From contig JAMXIF010000065.1 of assembly GCA_028583685.1 (NCBI GenBank), forward strand, positions 37,359,984-37,423,983: DNA of 64,000 nucleotides, in the 5' to 3' direction. The DNA comes from Petaurus breviceps papuanus (lineage: Eukaryota; Chordata; Mammalia; Diprotodontia; Petauridae). The notes beneath the pieces are model-generated. The model saw nothing but the letters and a program-made list of their open reading frames with translations. It ran no database searches and had not been told where the DNA came from. Below are positions 47,898-57,609 of this stretch, one piece after another. A program made the position numbers and the translations under genes. How positions within the stretch are numbered: the stretch's first letter is position 1; each line of letters starts with the position of its first letter.

Positions 47898-47971
47898 CTG
47901 GGCCTCAAGATGGCAACCAAGGGCCTCGAGGGGGCTGCCACTCCAAGCTCCCACACTTTCTCCTTCTTAAT
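47898..47971 (-). other. PACSIN3: Probable untranslated 5' exon of PACSIN3
   Basis: In the gene direction a pyrimidine-rich acceptor (CTGCCCTTTTCAG) precedes 74 nt that end in CCCAG followed by the donor gtaggc. Spliced to the exon at 47584, the reading frame of the PACSIN3 ATG meets a TGA (TCT TGA GGC) in this exon, so it would be noncoding leader. It lies 0.3 kb upstream of the first coding exon. The support is splice-site quality and position only; it may be alternative or unused. Confidence 0.45.
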
Positions 47972-48384
47972 CTGAAAAGGGCAGGTTAGAGAGAGAGGGA
48001 GGGTAGGCAGAGGAGGGCGGTCAGTCAGGACCAGTGCCCTGGTCCCCTGACACAGCAGCTGCTGGCCAAAGTGCTAGACTCTAGCAGGGGGAATGCCAGC
48101 CAGGTCACACGATCTGGCCAGGGATTAGATAGCCAAAGGGCCTCCAAGGGGCTGGAGGGAGAGGTCTCTTCCCCAAGCCACAGGAGGCCCCAGTCCCTCT
48201 CCAAACACCCAAAGACAGACAAAGTCACTAGTGCCAGCAGAACCAAGGTTCCTCTAGGTAGAGCTGCCACCTTTCCCCATGGCAATTCCACAAGTTCCCT
48301 GAGAAACAGGATATTATCAGTGAAGAGAAAATACTGGGCCAAGGGCAGAGAGACTAAGGTCTCGGCCTGCCTATGTCACTAGCT

Positions 48385-48805
48385 TGATAATAATCATAAC
48401 AACTTGAATTTCCATGATTTTTTCTTTTTTTTTGGAGGGCAATTGGGGTTAAGCAACTTGCCCAAGGTTATAAGGCAGTTTTTTATAAGGCTAGTGTGTG
48501 GGTGGGTGTTAAGTGTCTGAGGCCAGAACCAAACTCAGGTCCTCCTGACTCCCGGGCCTGCGCTCTACTCACTGTACCACCTAGCCGCCCCAATTTCCGT
48601 GATTCTTTACATCTGTTATTTCATTTGATCCTTACAACACCTGGGAGGTAGGTGCTAATATTATCACCATTTTACATATGAGGAAACTGAGGCAAACAAG
48701 GTTAAATGACTTTTCCAGGGTCACACAACTAACGATGTCAGAGGCAGGATTTGAATTCAGGTATTCTTAACCCAAAGTCCAGGGCCCTACCCACTATGGC
48801 AATTC
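48385..48805 (-). repeat. MIR SINE, antisense, split by a WSINE1
   Basis: The left stub 'gataataatcataacaactt' and the right part ('ttatttcatttgatccttac', 'tttacatatgaggaaactga', 'tcagaggcaggatttgaatt') form one antisense MIR around the SINE at 48420-48591. Confidence 0.7.
48420..48591 (-). mobile_element. WSINE1-like SINE with 13-bp target-site duplication
   Basis: On the minus strand: 'ggcggctaggtggtacagtg', then 'agtcaggaggacctgagttt', 'ggcctcagacacttaacacc', 'cttaaccccaattgccctcc' and an A-rich tail. Duplications 'aatttccatgatt' (48407-48419) and 'aatttccgtgatt' (48592-48604) differ by one base. A short direct expansion ('gcagttttttataaggctag') lies in the middle. Confidence 0.85.
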
Positions 48806-49039
48806 CCTGCCTAGACGACCTCAGCAAAGTCACTTAAGCCCTTTTCTGTGCCTCAGTTCTCCATCTGTAAAATAAGAAACCACCACCTACCCTGCATGTT
48901 AACCAGGCTTATCATGATCAAGTGACAAAATGGATATGAAAAATATGGGAAACTCTAAAGTATGGGAAGGCTAACGAATCAGAATCCTAACAACTGACTG
49001 ACATATGGGGGGGGGGGTGATTTGAAGTTTATAAAAACC

Positions 49040-49260
49040 TTTCTTTACCTATTATTTCTCACTGGAGACTTACAAGAAGCCTATGAGATAGATACTATAG
49101 GCGTTGTCCCCATTTTACAGTTGAGGAAAACTGAGGCTGAGAGAGATTAAGTGACTTGCCCAGGATCCAACAGTTAGTTAAGAGGTAGGATTCAAACCCA
49201 TGTCTTCCTGACTCTACGGTGAGTACTCTTCTCCCTATGCCAGACAAGCAACATTCTTTA
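49040..49260 (-). repeat. MIR SINE, antisense
   Basis: 'cccattttacagttgaggaa', 'attaagtgacttgcccagga' and 'aggattcaaacccatgtctt' are reversed MIR blocks. Confidence 0.7.
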
Positions 49261-49569
49261 TCAAAAAAAAAAATCAACCCAGCTCCTCCACAAACATCCT
49301 ACAATACTGAATCACTTCTACCTCCAGGACAAAGTTCACCCTTTCCTTTCTGTGCAGGGGCCTGCGGTTGAGGGTGTTCAGTGCACACCTAGCCTCCCCC
49401 TCCCCCCAGCCATAGCCCCGGCTGGAAGAGAACTTTTCCAGTCTGGGCACTCACATTCCAAGGCCTAGAGCAGAGGACAAAAGCAGCAAGAAAGCAGCCA
49501 GTGATGAATGGGGTTTGCAGAGAACCCAAAGTGCCCTCCTTTGGGTCCCAGAAAAAGTATGCATTGAAT

Positions 49570-49765
49570 GGAATCCCAGGCTAATGGAGCCTCAGACCTG
49601 GAAGGGACCTCTGAAGCCATCTGGTCCAACCTCCTCATTTTATAGATAAGAAACTGAGGCTCATGGGGTTCAGTGACTCACCCGAGGTCATACACACCTT
49701 GGGACCGGGAGTGGTAGAGCTGGGTTTTGGACCCAGATCCTCTCACCCCAGAGACAAGATTCTTT
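49570..49765 (+). repeat. MIR-like repeat of the 'rctggaagggacct' type
   Basis: 'cagacctggaagggacctct', 'ccaacctcctcattttatag' and 'gtagagctgggttttggacc' match a repeat class seen several times in this window (47.2, 61.8 kb). Confidence 0.55.
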
Positions 49766-50414
49766 CCTATACCAAGGTCATAGAAAACCAGAGAAACCTG
49801 TCTGTCTCAGAGTCAGGGTAGTCTGAGAGTCAGGACAAAGTGACAACTCTTTATCTTTTAGCAAAGGGCTATGGCCTTTGGGAAACCCAGTTCCTGAGTG
49901 GGCAGGTATCCACCCTACCCAGAGCCTGAAGGGGAGGGAGGGCCTTAGGACTCACCAAGCCTTAGGCTGGGGGGAACTAGGAACAGATCTCCTTATGTGT
50001 CGTGACCCCCACAGGTCACAGTTGGACACAACCCAATCTCTCAGGGCCAGAGCAGCCCAAGGCCACCTGAGTAAAATAAGTGGGAAACATTCCCTGACTC
50101 TGACTGTAAACTAACTTAGGTGAGTGTCCAGGAGAGCCAAGATCCATTCTTCAGCCCCAGGGAACTGTCTGAGACAAGGCAAAGACAGCCCCAGTGAGGG
50201 GCTCAGCCTCACTCGTGTGCTCCCTCTGAGCATTTCTAGGTAGTTGTACCCCACCTTCTGGGTCAAGGGACACCAGAGAGGAACAGTGGATTAGATTCTT
50301 TCTAAGTCCAGTAGCCATGTAGTCTTTCCAAACCCAAAAAGAATCACCATTATAAGCATACTGTACAAGGGGCTGACCAGTCACTGTCTACAGACGTCCA
50401 AGGACATCTCAGTA

Positions 50415-50825
50415 CAGACTCTTCTGCTTGACATTAAAGCCCTTCACAACCTAGACTCAACCTACCTTTCCTGCTTTGTGACCCATTCCCCTCCCATGCA
50501 CACCCATACAGTCCTGTCTCCTGTGTCTGGGCCCCCCAGCTGTCCTCCCTGCCTAGCACGTCCTCCTTCTTCACCCCAGCATCTTAAAATACTTAGCTTT
50601 CTTCAAAGCTCATCTCAAATATCACCTCCTACACAGCCCCTCAAATGCTAGCACTTCTATCCCCCAAACTACCTTCTGTTTATTTTGTAAATATTTTTAT
50701 ATGTACAGGGCGTCTCCCTCCAATAGAACAGAAATTCCTGGAGGACAAACACCTTGGAATCTATTTGCCTTCTTACCCCTAGTGCCTAGCACATAATCAA
50801 TAAATGCTCACTGATGGGTTAAGAG
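50415..50825 (+). mobile_element. L2 LINE 3' end
   Basis: 'acattaaagcccttcacaac', 'tcttcaaagctcatctcaaa', 'agaaattcctggaggacaaa' and the tail 'agtgcctagcacataatcaa'. It is a decayed 3' fragment. Confidence 0.6.
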
Positions 50826-52099
50826 CATTGGGAATATATTCATGCATATCCACAGTCTGCACTCATACCTCTGACCAGACTCTGGTGAGCCATCCCCAGA
50901 AGAGAGGCAGAAAGGGACTCTTTGCTTGGCTGTGGGTATAGGGTCCAGTCCTGCCCTCTTGTGCCCTGGTTCCTTACCCTTTACCACTGTGACAGGGTGC
51001 ATGAGGCCTCTGGAGGGAGCCACCCCTGGCTCTGCTCCCCCTCCCCCTCCCCAGAACAGAGCCTCCTGTGTGCTCCAGAGCTGGCACTGCTCCCTCTGGC
51101 CTCTCAGAGCAAACACTCAGCCCAAAGCTCAGGGCACTGCCAGGGCCACAAAGCCCCCCTTTTACCCTATGGTCAAAAAATAGAAACAATCATTCTGGGG
51201 AGCTGCCCCCCAAAACACCCTGGCCCACTTCCTTTCAGCCCCTTGACATGACCTCTGGATCCCCAGGTCTGTATAAGGCCCCACCTGTACACCTGCTGAA
51301 CAAACTTTAGCAGTCAAGGATAACCCCTACCCCAGAAACAAGTAAAGGGTTCTTCCCTTTACCCAGTGGGTGCCAGTAAAGACCTGAGGCCCTGGCAATC
51401 TGGCTCCCCAGTCGGCTGAACCTCGGTAGGGCATGGTAATGCCTCACCACGTAGCTGGCTGAAAGCCAAGGGGCATGGGTGAAGCTGGCATGAAACTCCC
51501 TGACCCTCACCATGGAAGCTCAGCAGGACCTGGCTCTGTGTGGGGTGGAAGGCTCAGCAGGGAACCTGAGCTGGAGCCTGGAGGGCTCTGCCCTTTAAGG
51601 ACCCTGGCCCTGACAAGGTCTGGCTGCTTCGCCAGTCTGGCAATCCCGGGCTCCCACTGCAGTCTCGAGTCGCAGATGGGACCAGGAGCCTTCTCCTCCC
51701 CACAGTTTGGGGGAGGGGGTGGTGCTCGCCCAGTCTGAGTTGGGGGTAGATCCGGCCCCCCTGCCCCGGCCTTTTAGGCTTTTGGGGTGGGGGTGGGTGG
51801 CCCACAGCGCTGCCAGGCTTGCCTTCCTAGGGCCAGTGAGGCGGTGGAGAAGCAAGCCTCAGCACGCAAACAGCCAGGAGAGGTGGCAGTACAGAATGAA
51901 GGGGGGGGGGGATAAAGGCTTTTGTGGAGTGAGGGAAGAGGGTGCGAAACGATCCAGGGAGGGGCAAAAACAAAGGGACGCTTCAGGAAACCCAACCTGC
52001 CCTCGCCAGCGAGGCTGGCTCAGTGACGCACTCGGGAGGCCAGAGGGGCAGCCCGTACCCAGGCCCCTGCTCTGCCCACACCCCCTCTTCCCCGGGCAT

Positions 52100-52205
52100 C
52101 GGGCCGTCCATGCCTCAGAGCCCACGCGGAATGGGGACCGGGCCTGGCCAAGAGGCTCCCACCGCGCTGGCAAAACTTGCTCAACTCGGTGGGGGGGGCG
52201 GGGGG

Positions 52206-52245
<40 letters not shown>

Positions 52246-53270
52246 CCCGGGGGGGCCCCCTCCCCGCAGGAGGGGGGCGTCGAGTCCCCCCATCTGGGGT
52301 CCAAGGGGGGGTCCCCGGCCCCCCGGCCCCCACTCCCTGTGCTCCAGATGCTCAGTGCCCGGCGGGGCGGGCGGGGCGGGGCATGATGGGGCACGGCAGC
52401 CCCCGCCCCCTCCCCAGGCCCAGCCCTCCGAGGGCTTCTCAGGGTCCCCCAGCCAGGACCGAGCTCCCCTCCCCTCCCCCGGCCCCTTGGCCGCCGCTCC
52501 CCGCCCCCCACGTCGGGCGTGGTGGCCGGGGGCTCCCGGGGGGGCGGGAGTTGGACTGGGCTGCAAACTTCTGGGGCCGAGTCTGGGGGGCGGCGGCGGC
52601 GGAGGAGGAGGGGGAGGGCTGCCCGCCCGCCAGCCCGCCGCCGCAGTCCTCCCAGCCCTGCCCAGCCCCAGCCAGTGCCGCGCCGGGCCGGCGGGCCGGG
52701 CAGCCCAGAGCCCCGCCGAGCCCGGCCGCGTCTCCCCGCCCTGCCGGCCCTCACCGTGTCCCTGCGCTCGGGGGTCCGCCGAGGCTCCCGGGCCCGTGTC
52801 CTGCTCCTGCTCCGGCCGGTGCCGCTGCCTCCCGGAGCGCGGGGCCCTCCCCCCGGGGAAGCCCAGCCCACCGGCCCCGCCCCCGCCGCCGCCGCAGTCA
52901 GACCCGGCGAGGGCCGGCGGGACCCGGAGCCAAGCCCCCCCCCCGGCCGGGGGGCGGCCCCCGCCCCGGGGGGGGGGGACGAGGAGGGAGGGCTGTGGGG
53001 GCCCCTGAGCTGGCGAGGGAGGGGAGCGGGGTCAGAGTCCTGGCGGTCAGCAGAGAGAGAGCCAGGCTGCCCGGCTGAGATTTCAGGATCGCCCTTCCCC
53101 AGCCAATCGCGGCGCGCAGTCAGGTAGAAGCTCGGTGTGACCCTGGCTGGGCCCTGCGGGGGGCGGGGGGGGCCAGGGGGCCACAGTCCGACTTGCCTGT
53201 CCGAACAGCAGGACGGCCGGGAGCGAGGGGCGCGGTCAGTCCGAGAGGCCGGGGACGCTGTCACTGCCTG
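52100..53270 (-). promoter_or_regulatory. CpG island, probable PACSIN3 promoter and first exon
   Basis: This 1.2 kb is extremely G+C-rich with abundant CpG, unlike its flanks. It holds overlapping Sp1-type boxes (GGCGGGGCGGGCGGGGCGGG at 52361-52380), a CCAAT at 53103-53107 and no TATA. A good minus-strand donor (GGGACACG followed by gtgagg, exon edge 52755) suggests that a noncoding first exon ends there. It could splice to 47971 or 47584 across about 5 kb. Long open frames occur on both strands but only because G/C-rich DNA has few stops. Assignment to PACSIN3 is by position and strand. Confidence 0.6.
52209..52241. repeat. 33-bp poly-G run inside the CpG island
   Basis: An unbroken run of 33 G within a still longer G-rich stretch (about 52191-52241). 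A candidate for G-quadruplex formation, and equally a place where assembly or base calling is often wrong. Confidence 0.85.
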
Positions 53271-53299
53271 GGCTTGGGTCTCGCGATTTCATTCCGACT

Positions 53300-54900
53300 T
53301 CTCCTGAGCCCCGGCACCCCCTTTGCCACTCTGCAAGTTTCCAGTCTTGCAGCTCTCCAATTCTAGCCCTTCCCAGGCACCCTTTCTTCCCTTCAGTCCC
53401 TAAGGAGGTTTTTCATAGCTCGGCCTGCTATTTATAGCCCCTGAACTGATCCAGGAATGTTCAGACGCTGAGCTGTTCCCCACCTGCTCAGCACCCACCC
53501 ACCCCCACCGGGGCCCAGGCTGTTCCCTCCGAAGTTCCCTCCTGAGACAAGGTGGTTTTCCTTTAGTGCGGGAACTGGTTGGCATTGACCAGGCTGCCAG
53601 GCAAGAAGGGAGCTTAGTCCCAGGCTACCCGGAGTTCGGTAGGGTTTAGTCCTGTCTGGCTTGGTGTGGTGCACAGGGATGGGTAAGGAGGCCCTGCCAC
53701 CCCCACTCTCCAACCTTCGTCATCCCATTCAGAGTGTTCCCAGATTCAGAGTCCGGAGAAGATTCTCGACCTGCAGTATGGGAACCCTATTATCTACCCC
53801 GGCCGAAGAGCGTGCCTCCAGGGGAATCAGAGCACCGATTCCAGAGAAGAGAAGGGGCCAAAATGTTCTCTCTCTTGCACGGACACGATTTCTGTTTCTT
53901 CTCTCCCCATGGTGTGTGAGGGGTGGAGTAAAGGGGAGAGGGGGTGTAGATTTAAAAATAGCAAAATTATGTTGTTCCTAAATGCATGAGTAGAGAGCTG
54001 TTCATGCTTTATGAAAAGCTATGCCGATGATTGTGTACGTGAAGTGGAAGAGGGACAAGAAGGCAGATGGGAGATACTTTGAGTGGCAGCGATGCTAAGG
54101 CATTACTTGTGTGCTAATCTGAGAAGGCCGGGAAGCATCCTGCCACCCCCAGTTTCTGATTTCATACCATAGCAGAGTTTTGCAAATAATCCCTGCGCTG
54201 GATGACTCCTAGGGCTCATTCTCTTAGGGGGTGTGTACCCAGCACAATGTGGGTTATAATCCCAGTTTCAACTCCCACTCATTGTGGGACCTTCTCTTAG
54301 TACCTTAATTTGCTGCACCCCAATAAAACTTGATAAGTAATCTGATTATCCTATCAGAGGGTTATTTGCCTATACTAATTACATTATAAAACAATTACAA
54401 ATTCTCAATGAGAGATGTAGAAATCACAATAACAGTATCTGGATTTGTATTATTTTTCACTTTTTCTCCACCTACTGATTGCCTGGAGGCCTTTGGGCAC
54501 AATGTGAAAACAGAAGAATGAAATTAAGTACATGAGTAGTCCATTAAAATCTCCTTAAAAAAAAAAAAAAAGAAAGCCACCAGGGCTCTAAAGATTTAGA
54601 GATGCTAAACCCAAAGATAGGCCCTTGAAATGTAGCAAATGGGTTACCTGGAAGACCAGGAGGGAAGGTATTTCCCAGGATCCTGAGTGGAAAACATTTT
54701 ATTTCCCTGGGGTTCAAATCTGGCAACTAAAAGCAGCTGTGTTCCACCTGATTTTAATTGCCTTTGAGGTGTTCTTAGCTCAAGGCACAGAGGGGTGCTC
54801 AAAGCAGATCCCCAGCTAGTGCTGACTAGATAGCCCAGAACCTCTGTGCTCCTGAAGGCCAGTGACCCCAGGCGTGCTATTGTTCCCAGAAATGGCGGAA
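53300..54900. other. Intergenic DNA upstream of PACSIN3
   Basis: Below the CpG island the composition turns ordinary. One A run (54557-54572) is visible. I recognise no gene or named repeat in these 1.6 kb. Confidence 0.4.
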
Positions 54901-54916
54901 ACTCAGGGGGACCTTG

Positions 54917-55148
54917 GGACAGCCGGCCTCACGTCAGGAAGACTCACGTTGCTACATTCAAATCCAGCTTCAGACACTTACTAGCTGTGTGACCCTGGGT
55001 AAGTCACTTAACCTTGTCTGCCTCAGTTTCCTTGTCTGTAAAGTGAACTGGAGAAGCAAATGGCAAACTACTTTATCTTTGCCAAGAAAACTCCAAATGG
55101 AGTCATGAAGAGTAGGACATGACTGAAAACAGCTGAACAATCACAACG
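54917..55148 (+). mobile_element. tRNA-type SINE with RTE (BovB-like) 3' tail, Mar1/SINE1 type
   Basis: Body blocks 'cagacacttactagctgtgt' and 'gtgaccctgggtaagtcact' are followed by 'aactggagaagcaaatggca', then 'ctttgccaagaaaactccaa' and 'aggacatgactgaaaacagc'. That tail is the 3' end shared with RTE/BovB LINEs, which supply the replication machinery. Near full length, with its 5' edge blurred. Confidence 0.75.
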
Positions 55149-55976
55149 ACAAAGGAACTTTACTTCCTGAGGACCACGCACCTTAATAATCTAACTGGAA
55201 GTCAGTGCAGGCTGGAATGATGGGCAGGCTTTCAAGTTCTTTAGAAATGCGGCCCATTGGTTGAAACCTCCAATCTTCCAGAACACACACAGACACAGCT
55301 TTCTCTAGGACAAGTGACAGCGTTCAGCTATCCTGATTTGGTTGTCTGAGGGATGAAGCTCCAATGTTTCTCACCATGGTACCCCTCCTCCCCAGCATGT
55401 AGGATAGGTCATTAAGGGAAAATCACAGACAACCCCACATAGGAAAAATGGTCTGAAAATCAGTGAAACTTCTTTGGAGGAATCTATTTTGAGGTTAAAA
55501 TGACTTGAACAACAGATGGATGGCACTAGACACGGAGGATAAAGCAGGGTTCCGAGTCCAGTTCATTGGGACAAGGGCCTCTGGTTTGGAATGTGTCCAC
55601 GGTGAACCATTTAGAAAGTGCTGCAGAGTCTGCTGACACCACGTGTTGGTGGTTCAGTCCAGGAACTTCAAGAGCACCGAGGGAGTGAGTGTTCAGGAAG
55701 CCTCCAGTGGTTACAAGCAGAAGCTCCATCCCATAGCAAGTCATAAAAGGTAGAATTCTTGCCTCTGGCTTATTTTGGTCATTCTCTATAAGTTTAAGAC
55801 CTATGAATACAGACCTTGTCAGAATTGTTAGAGAGGAAGGGATAGGAATACTGAAACATGCTGGGAGAGCAGGAGGTGCCTTAGCCCCGCAGGGAAAGTC
55901 AATCAGTGCTGACCTCCTGGGTTCTCCAGGCCCTTGCCCACCCTCCTGCCATTCTCCCACAGCCCTTGTTCCACAA
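55149..55976. other. Unassigned 0.8 kb
   Basis: Single-copy-looking sequence between two SINEs. A 163-codon minus-strand frame (56017-55526) is open but shows no family I know, and splice context is absent. Confidence 0.35.
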
Positions 55977-55984
55977 ACATAGTA

Positions 55985-56174
55985 GGGGTGTCCAGGTGGC
56001 TCAGTGAGTAAGAGCACTGGCCCAAGAGTCGGGATGACCTGGGATCGAATCCGGGCTCAGATACTTAGCACCACACCCAGAAATAACTGGCCATGTAACC
56101 TTGAGCAAGTTACTTAACCCCAATTGCTTTAAAAAAAAAAAAAGAATGAAAGAAAGAAAGGAAGAAAGAGAAAG
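55985..56174 (+). mobile_element. WSINE1-like SINE, full length with target-site duplication
   Basis: 'gtccaggtggctcagtgagt' holds the Pol III A box and 'gggatcgaatccgggctcag' the B box. 'cttaaccccaattgctttaa' leads to a poly(A)/GAAA tail. The 8-bp duplication 'acatagta' flanks it at 55977-55984 and 56175-56182. This is the best-preserved SINE in the window by box integrity. Confidence 0.85.
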
Positions 56175-56199
56175 ACATAGTATACCATGGATGAATTAA

Positions 56200-56480
56200 T
56201 GAACAAAAAGGCATTTATTAAGCACTTACTATGTGCCAAGCACTGGGAATACAAGCACAGCTAGGTCCCTATTAGTTTAAATAAGAAATCCCCCTTGGAT
56301 AATATCTCATGTAAAACACAGTAATTGGTTCCATCCCAGTAGAAATCTGCAGTGTGAAACTGAACAATGCCATTGTGTCAGGGGGATTCATTACGGGCAC
56401 TCACTGGAACTTAGGTCTAGCCAACTGGAGACAGTCTCAGCCCTCGAGGAGTTTATAGTCTGATGATTCTTCATCTCCAT
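56200..56480 (-). repeat. L2 3' end, antisense, interrupted
   Basis: 'ggcatttattaagcacttac' and 'tatgtgccaagcactgggaa' (56209-56251) continue as 'cagccctcgaggagtttata' only after about 180 bp of unrelated sequence. This suggests an insertion or rearrangement inside the L2 end. Confidence 0.5.
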
Positions 56481-56508
56481 ACAAGGCAGGCCCACTAACT
56501 GGGTGCCC

Positions 56509-57276
56509 CTAAGGTTTGGACTGGGCCCCCTTCTCTTTTCTCTCTCTCTTTTTTTTTTATTTAAGCAATTGGGGTTAAGTAACTTGCTCAAGGTTACACG
56601 GCCAGGTGCTTCTGGGTGGGTGCTAAGTGTCTGGGCCCGGATTCGATCTCCAGGTCAATCCTGACACTGGAGCTGGTGCTCTTACTCGCTGTGCTACCTG
56701 GCCACCCCTTCTCTTTTCTCTCTTTGCTGAGGGTTCTTAACCTGCTTATCACAGACTAAGGTTTGGACTGGACCCCCTTCTCTTTTCTCTCTTTACTCAG
56801 GGTTCTTAACCTGCTTATCNNNNNNNNNNNNNNNNNNNNNNNNNNNNNNNNNNNNNNNNNNNNNNNNNNNNNNNNNNNNNNNNNNNNNNNNNNNNNNNNN
56901 NNNNNNNNNNNNNNNNNNNATCACAGACTAAGGTTTGGACTGGGCCCCCTTCTCTTTTCTCTTTTTGCTGAGGGTTCTTAACCTGCTTATCACAGACTAA
57001 GGTTTGGACTGGGCCCCCTTCTCTTTTCTCTCTTTGCTCAGGGTTCTTAACCTGCTTATCACAGACTAAGGTTTGGACTGGGCCCCCTTCTCTTTTCTCT
57101 CTTTGCTGAGGGTTCTTAACCTGCTTATCACAGACTAAGGTTTGGACTGGGCCCCCTTCTCTTTTCTTTCTTTGCTCAGGGTTCTTAACCTGCTTATCAC
57201 AGACTAAGGTTTGGACTGGGCCCCCTCCCCTTTTCTCTCTTTGCTGAGGGTTCTTAGCCTGCTTATCACAGACTCC
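56509..57276. repeat. 69-bp minisatellite, at least seven copies, with SINE insertion and gap
   Basis: Units start with 'acagactaaggtttggactg' at 56751, 56923, 56992, 57061, 57130 and 57199. A partial unit starts at 57268 and a first unit is split around a SINE (56509-56545 and 56724-56750). The period is exactly 69 bp. A 100-N gap (56820-56919) falls inside, so the copy number is unknown. Units differ mainly by GCTGAG/GCTCAG/ACTCAG. Because 69 is a multiple of three, one minus-strand frame stays open as a 23-residue repeat. Confidence 0.95.
56546..56708 (-). mobile_element. WSINE1-like SINE inserted in the minisatellite
   Basis: On the minus strand: 'ggtggccaggtagcacagcg', 'ggtgctaagtg' reversed blocks and 'cttaaccccaattgcttaaa' with an A tail. 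A 15-bp target-site duplication, 'ttctcttttctctct', lies at 56531-56545 and 56709-56723. Confidence 0.85.
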
Positions 57277-57287
57277 TTTGACAATCT

Positions 57288-57480
57288 GCTGGTTGTTGTT
57301 CATTCTTTGTTCTCCAAGAGGACCATTACATCATCGAGGTGATGCCATGACATGCAAATGAATGGATTTAAGTGAAGGAGGGCTGTGCAGAGGCACCAGC
57401 CTCAGTTCTCTTCCAGAACCGCCTGGGTCCAGGGGCAAGATAGAGATTGGGACAACTGGAGATGGCCCTGGATCTGTATG
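57288..57480 (+). mobile_element. Marsupial SINE-like repeat inside an older repeat
   Basis: 'ttgttgttcattctttgttc', 'aggtgatgccatgacatgca', 'aagtgaaggagggctgtgca' and 'ctggagatggccctggatct' are in the order of a common marsupial interspersed repeat, which I associate with RTE-mobilised SINEs but cannot name safely. The flanks ('cagactcctttgacaatctg' left; 'gaaccccttctcaggataat' right) appear to be one older repeat that it interrupts. Confidence 0.5.
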
Positions 57481-57609
57481 TTGGGAATGTGGAGAGGGAA
57501 GGTGGGTTTTTACAGTCTAGTAAGCCCCTCCTTGTGGACAATGGAACTATGAACCCCTTCTCAGGATAATGTTTATAAATGCAGAGAGCCAAAGTACAAA
57601 GGATTTCAA

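Larger units (their letters stand above)
47972..52754 (-). other. PACSIN3: PACSIN3 presumed first intron, repeat-rich
   Basis: DNA between the probable leader exon and the CpG island. It contains the split MIR at 48385-48805, a WSINE1, two more MIR-like copies and an L2 end, all listed. Positions 47990-48380, 49780-50410 and 50840-51700 show no gene or named element. It is intronic only if the promoter assignment is right. Confidence 0.45.

Noticed and set aside
51707-53264. Very long open frames on both strands in the CpG island (up to 433 codons)
   Set aside because: They arise from extreme G/C content, which removes stop codons. The predicted proteins are low-complexity Pro/Gly/Arg, include the poly-G run, overlap one another, and lack any known domain.
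55526-56017. 163-codon minus-strand frame upstream of PACSIN3
   Set aside because: Overlaps the start of a SINE, has no recognisable domain, and lies in intergenic DNA. Chance is likely.
56815-57303. Minus-strand 162-codon frame with a 23-residue repeat
   Set aside because: It is the automatic result of a stop-free 69-bp tandem unit running through a gap. No promoter, splice sites or protein homology.
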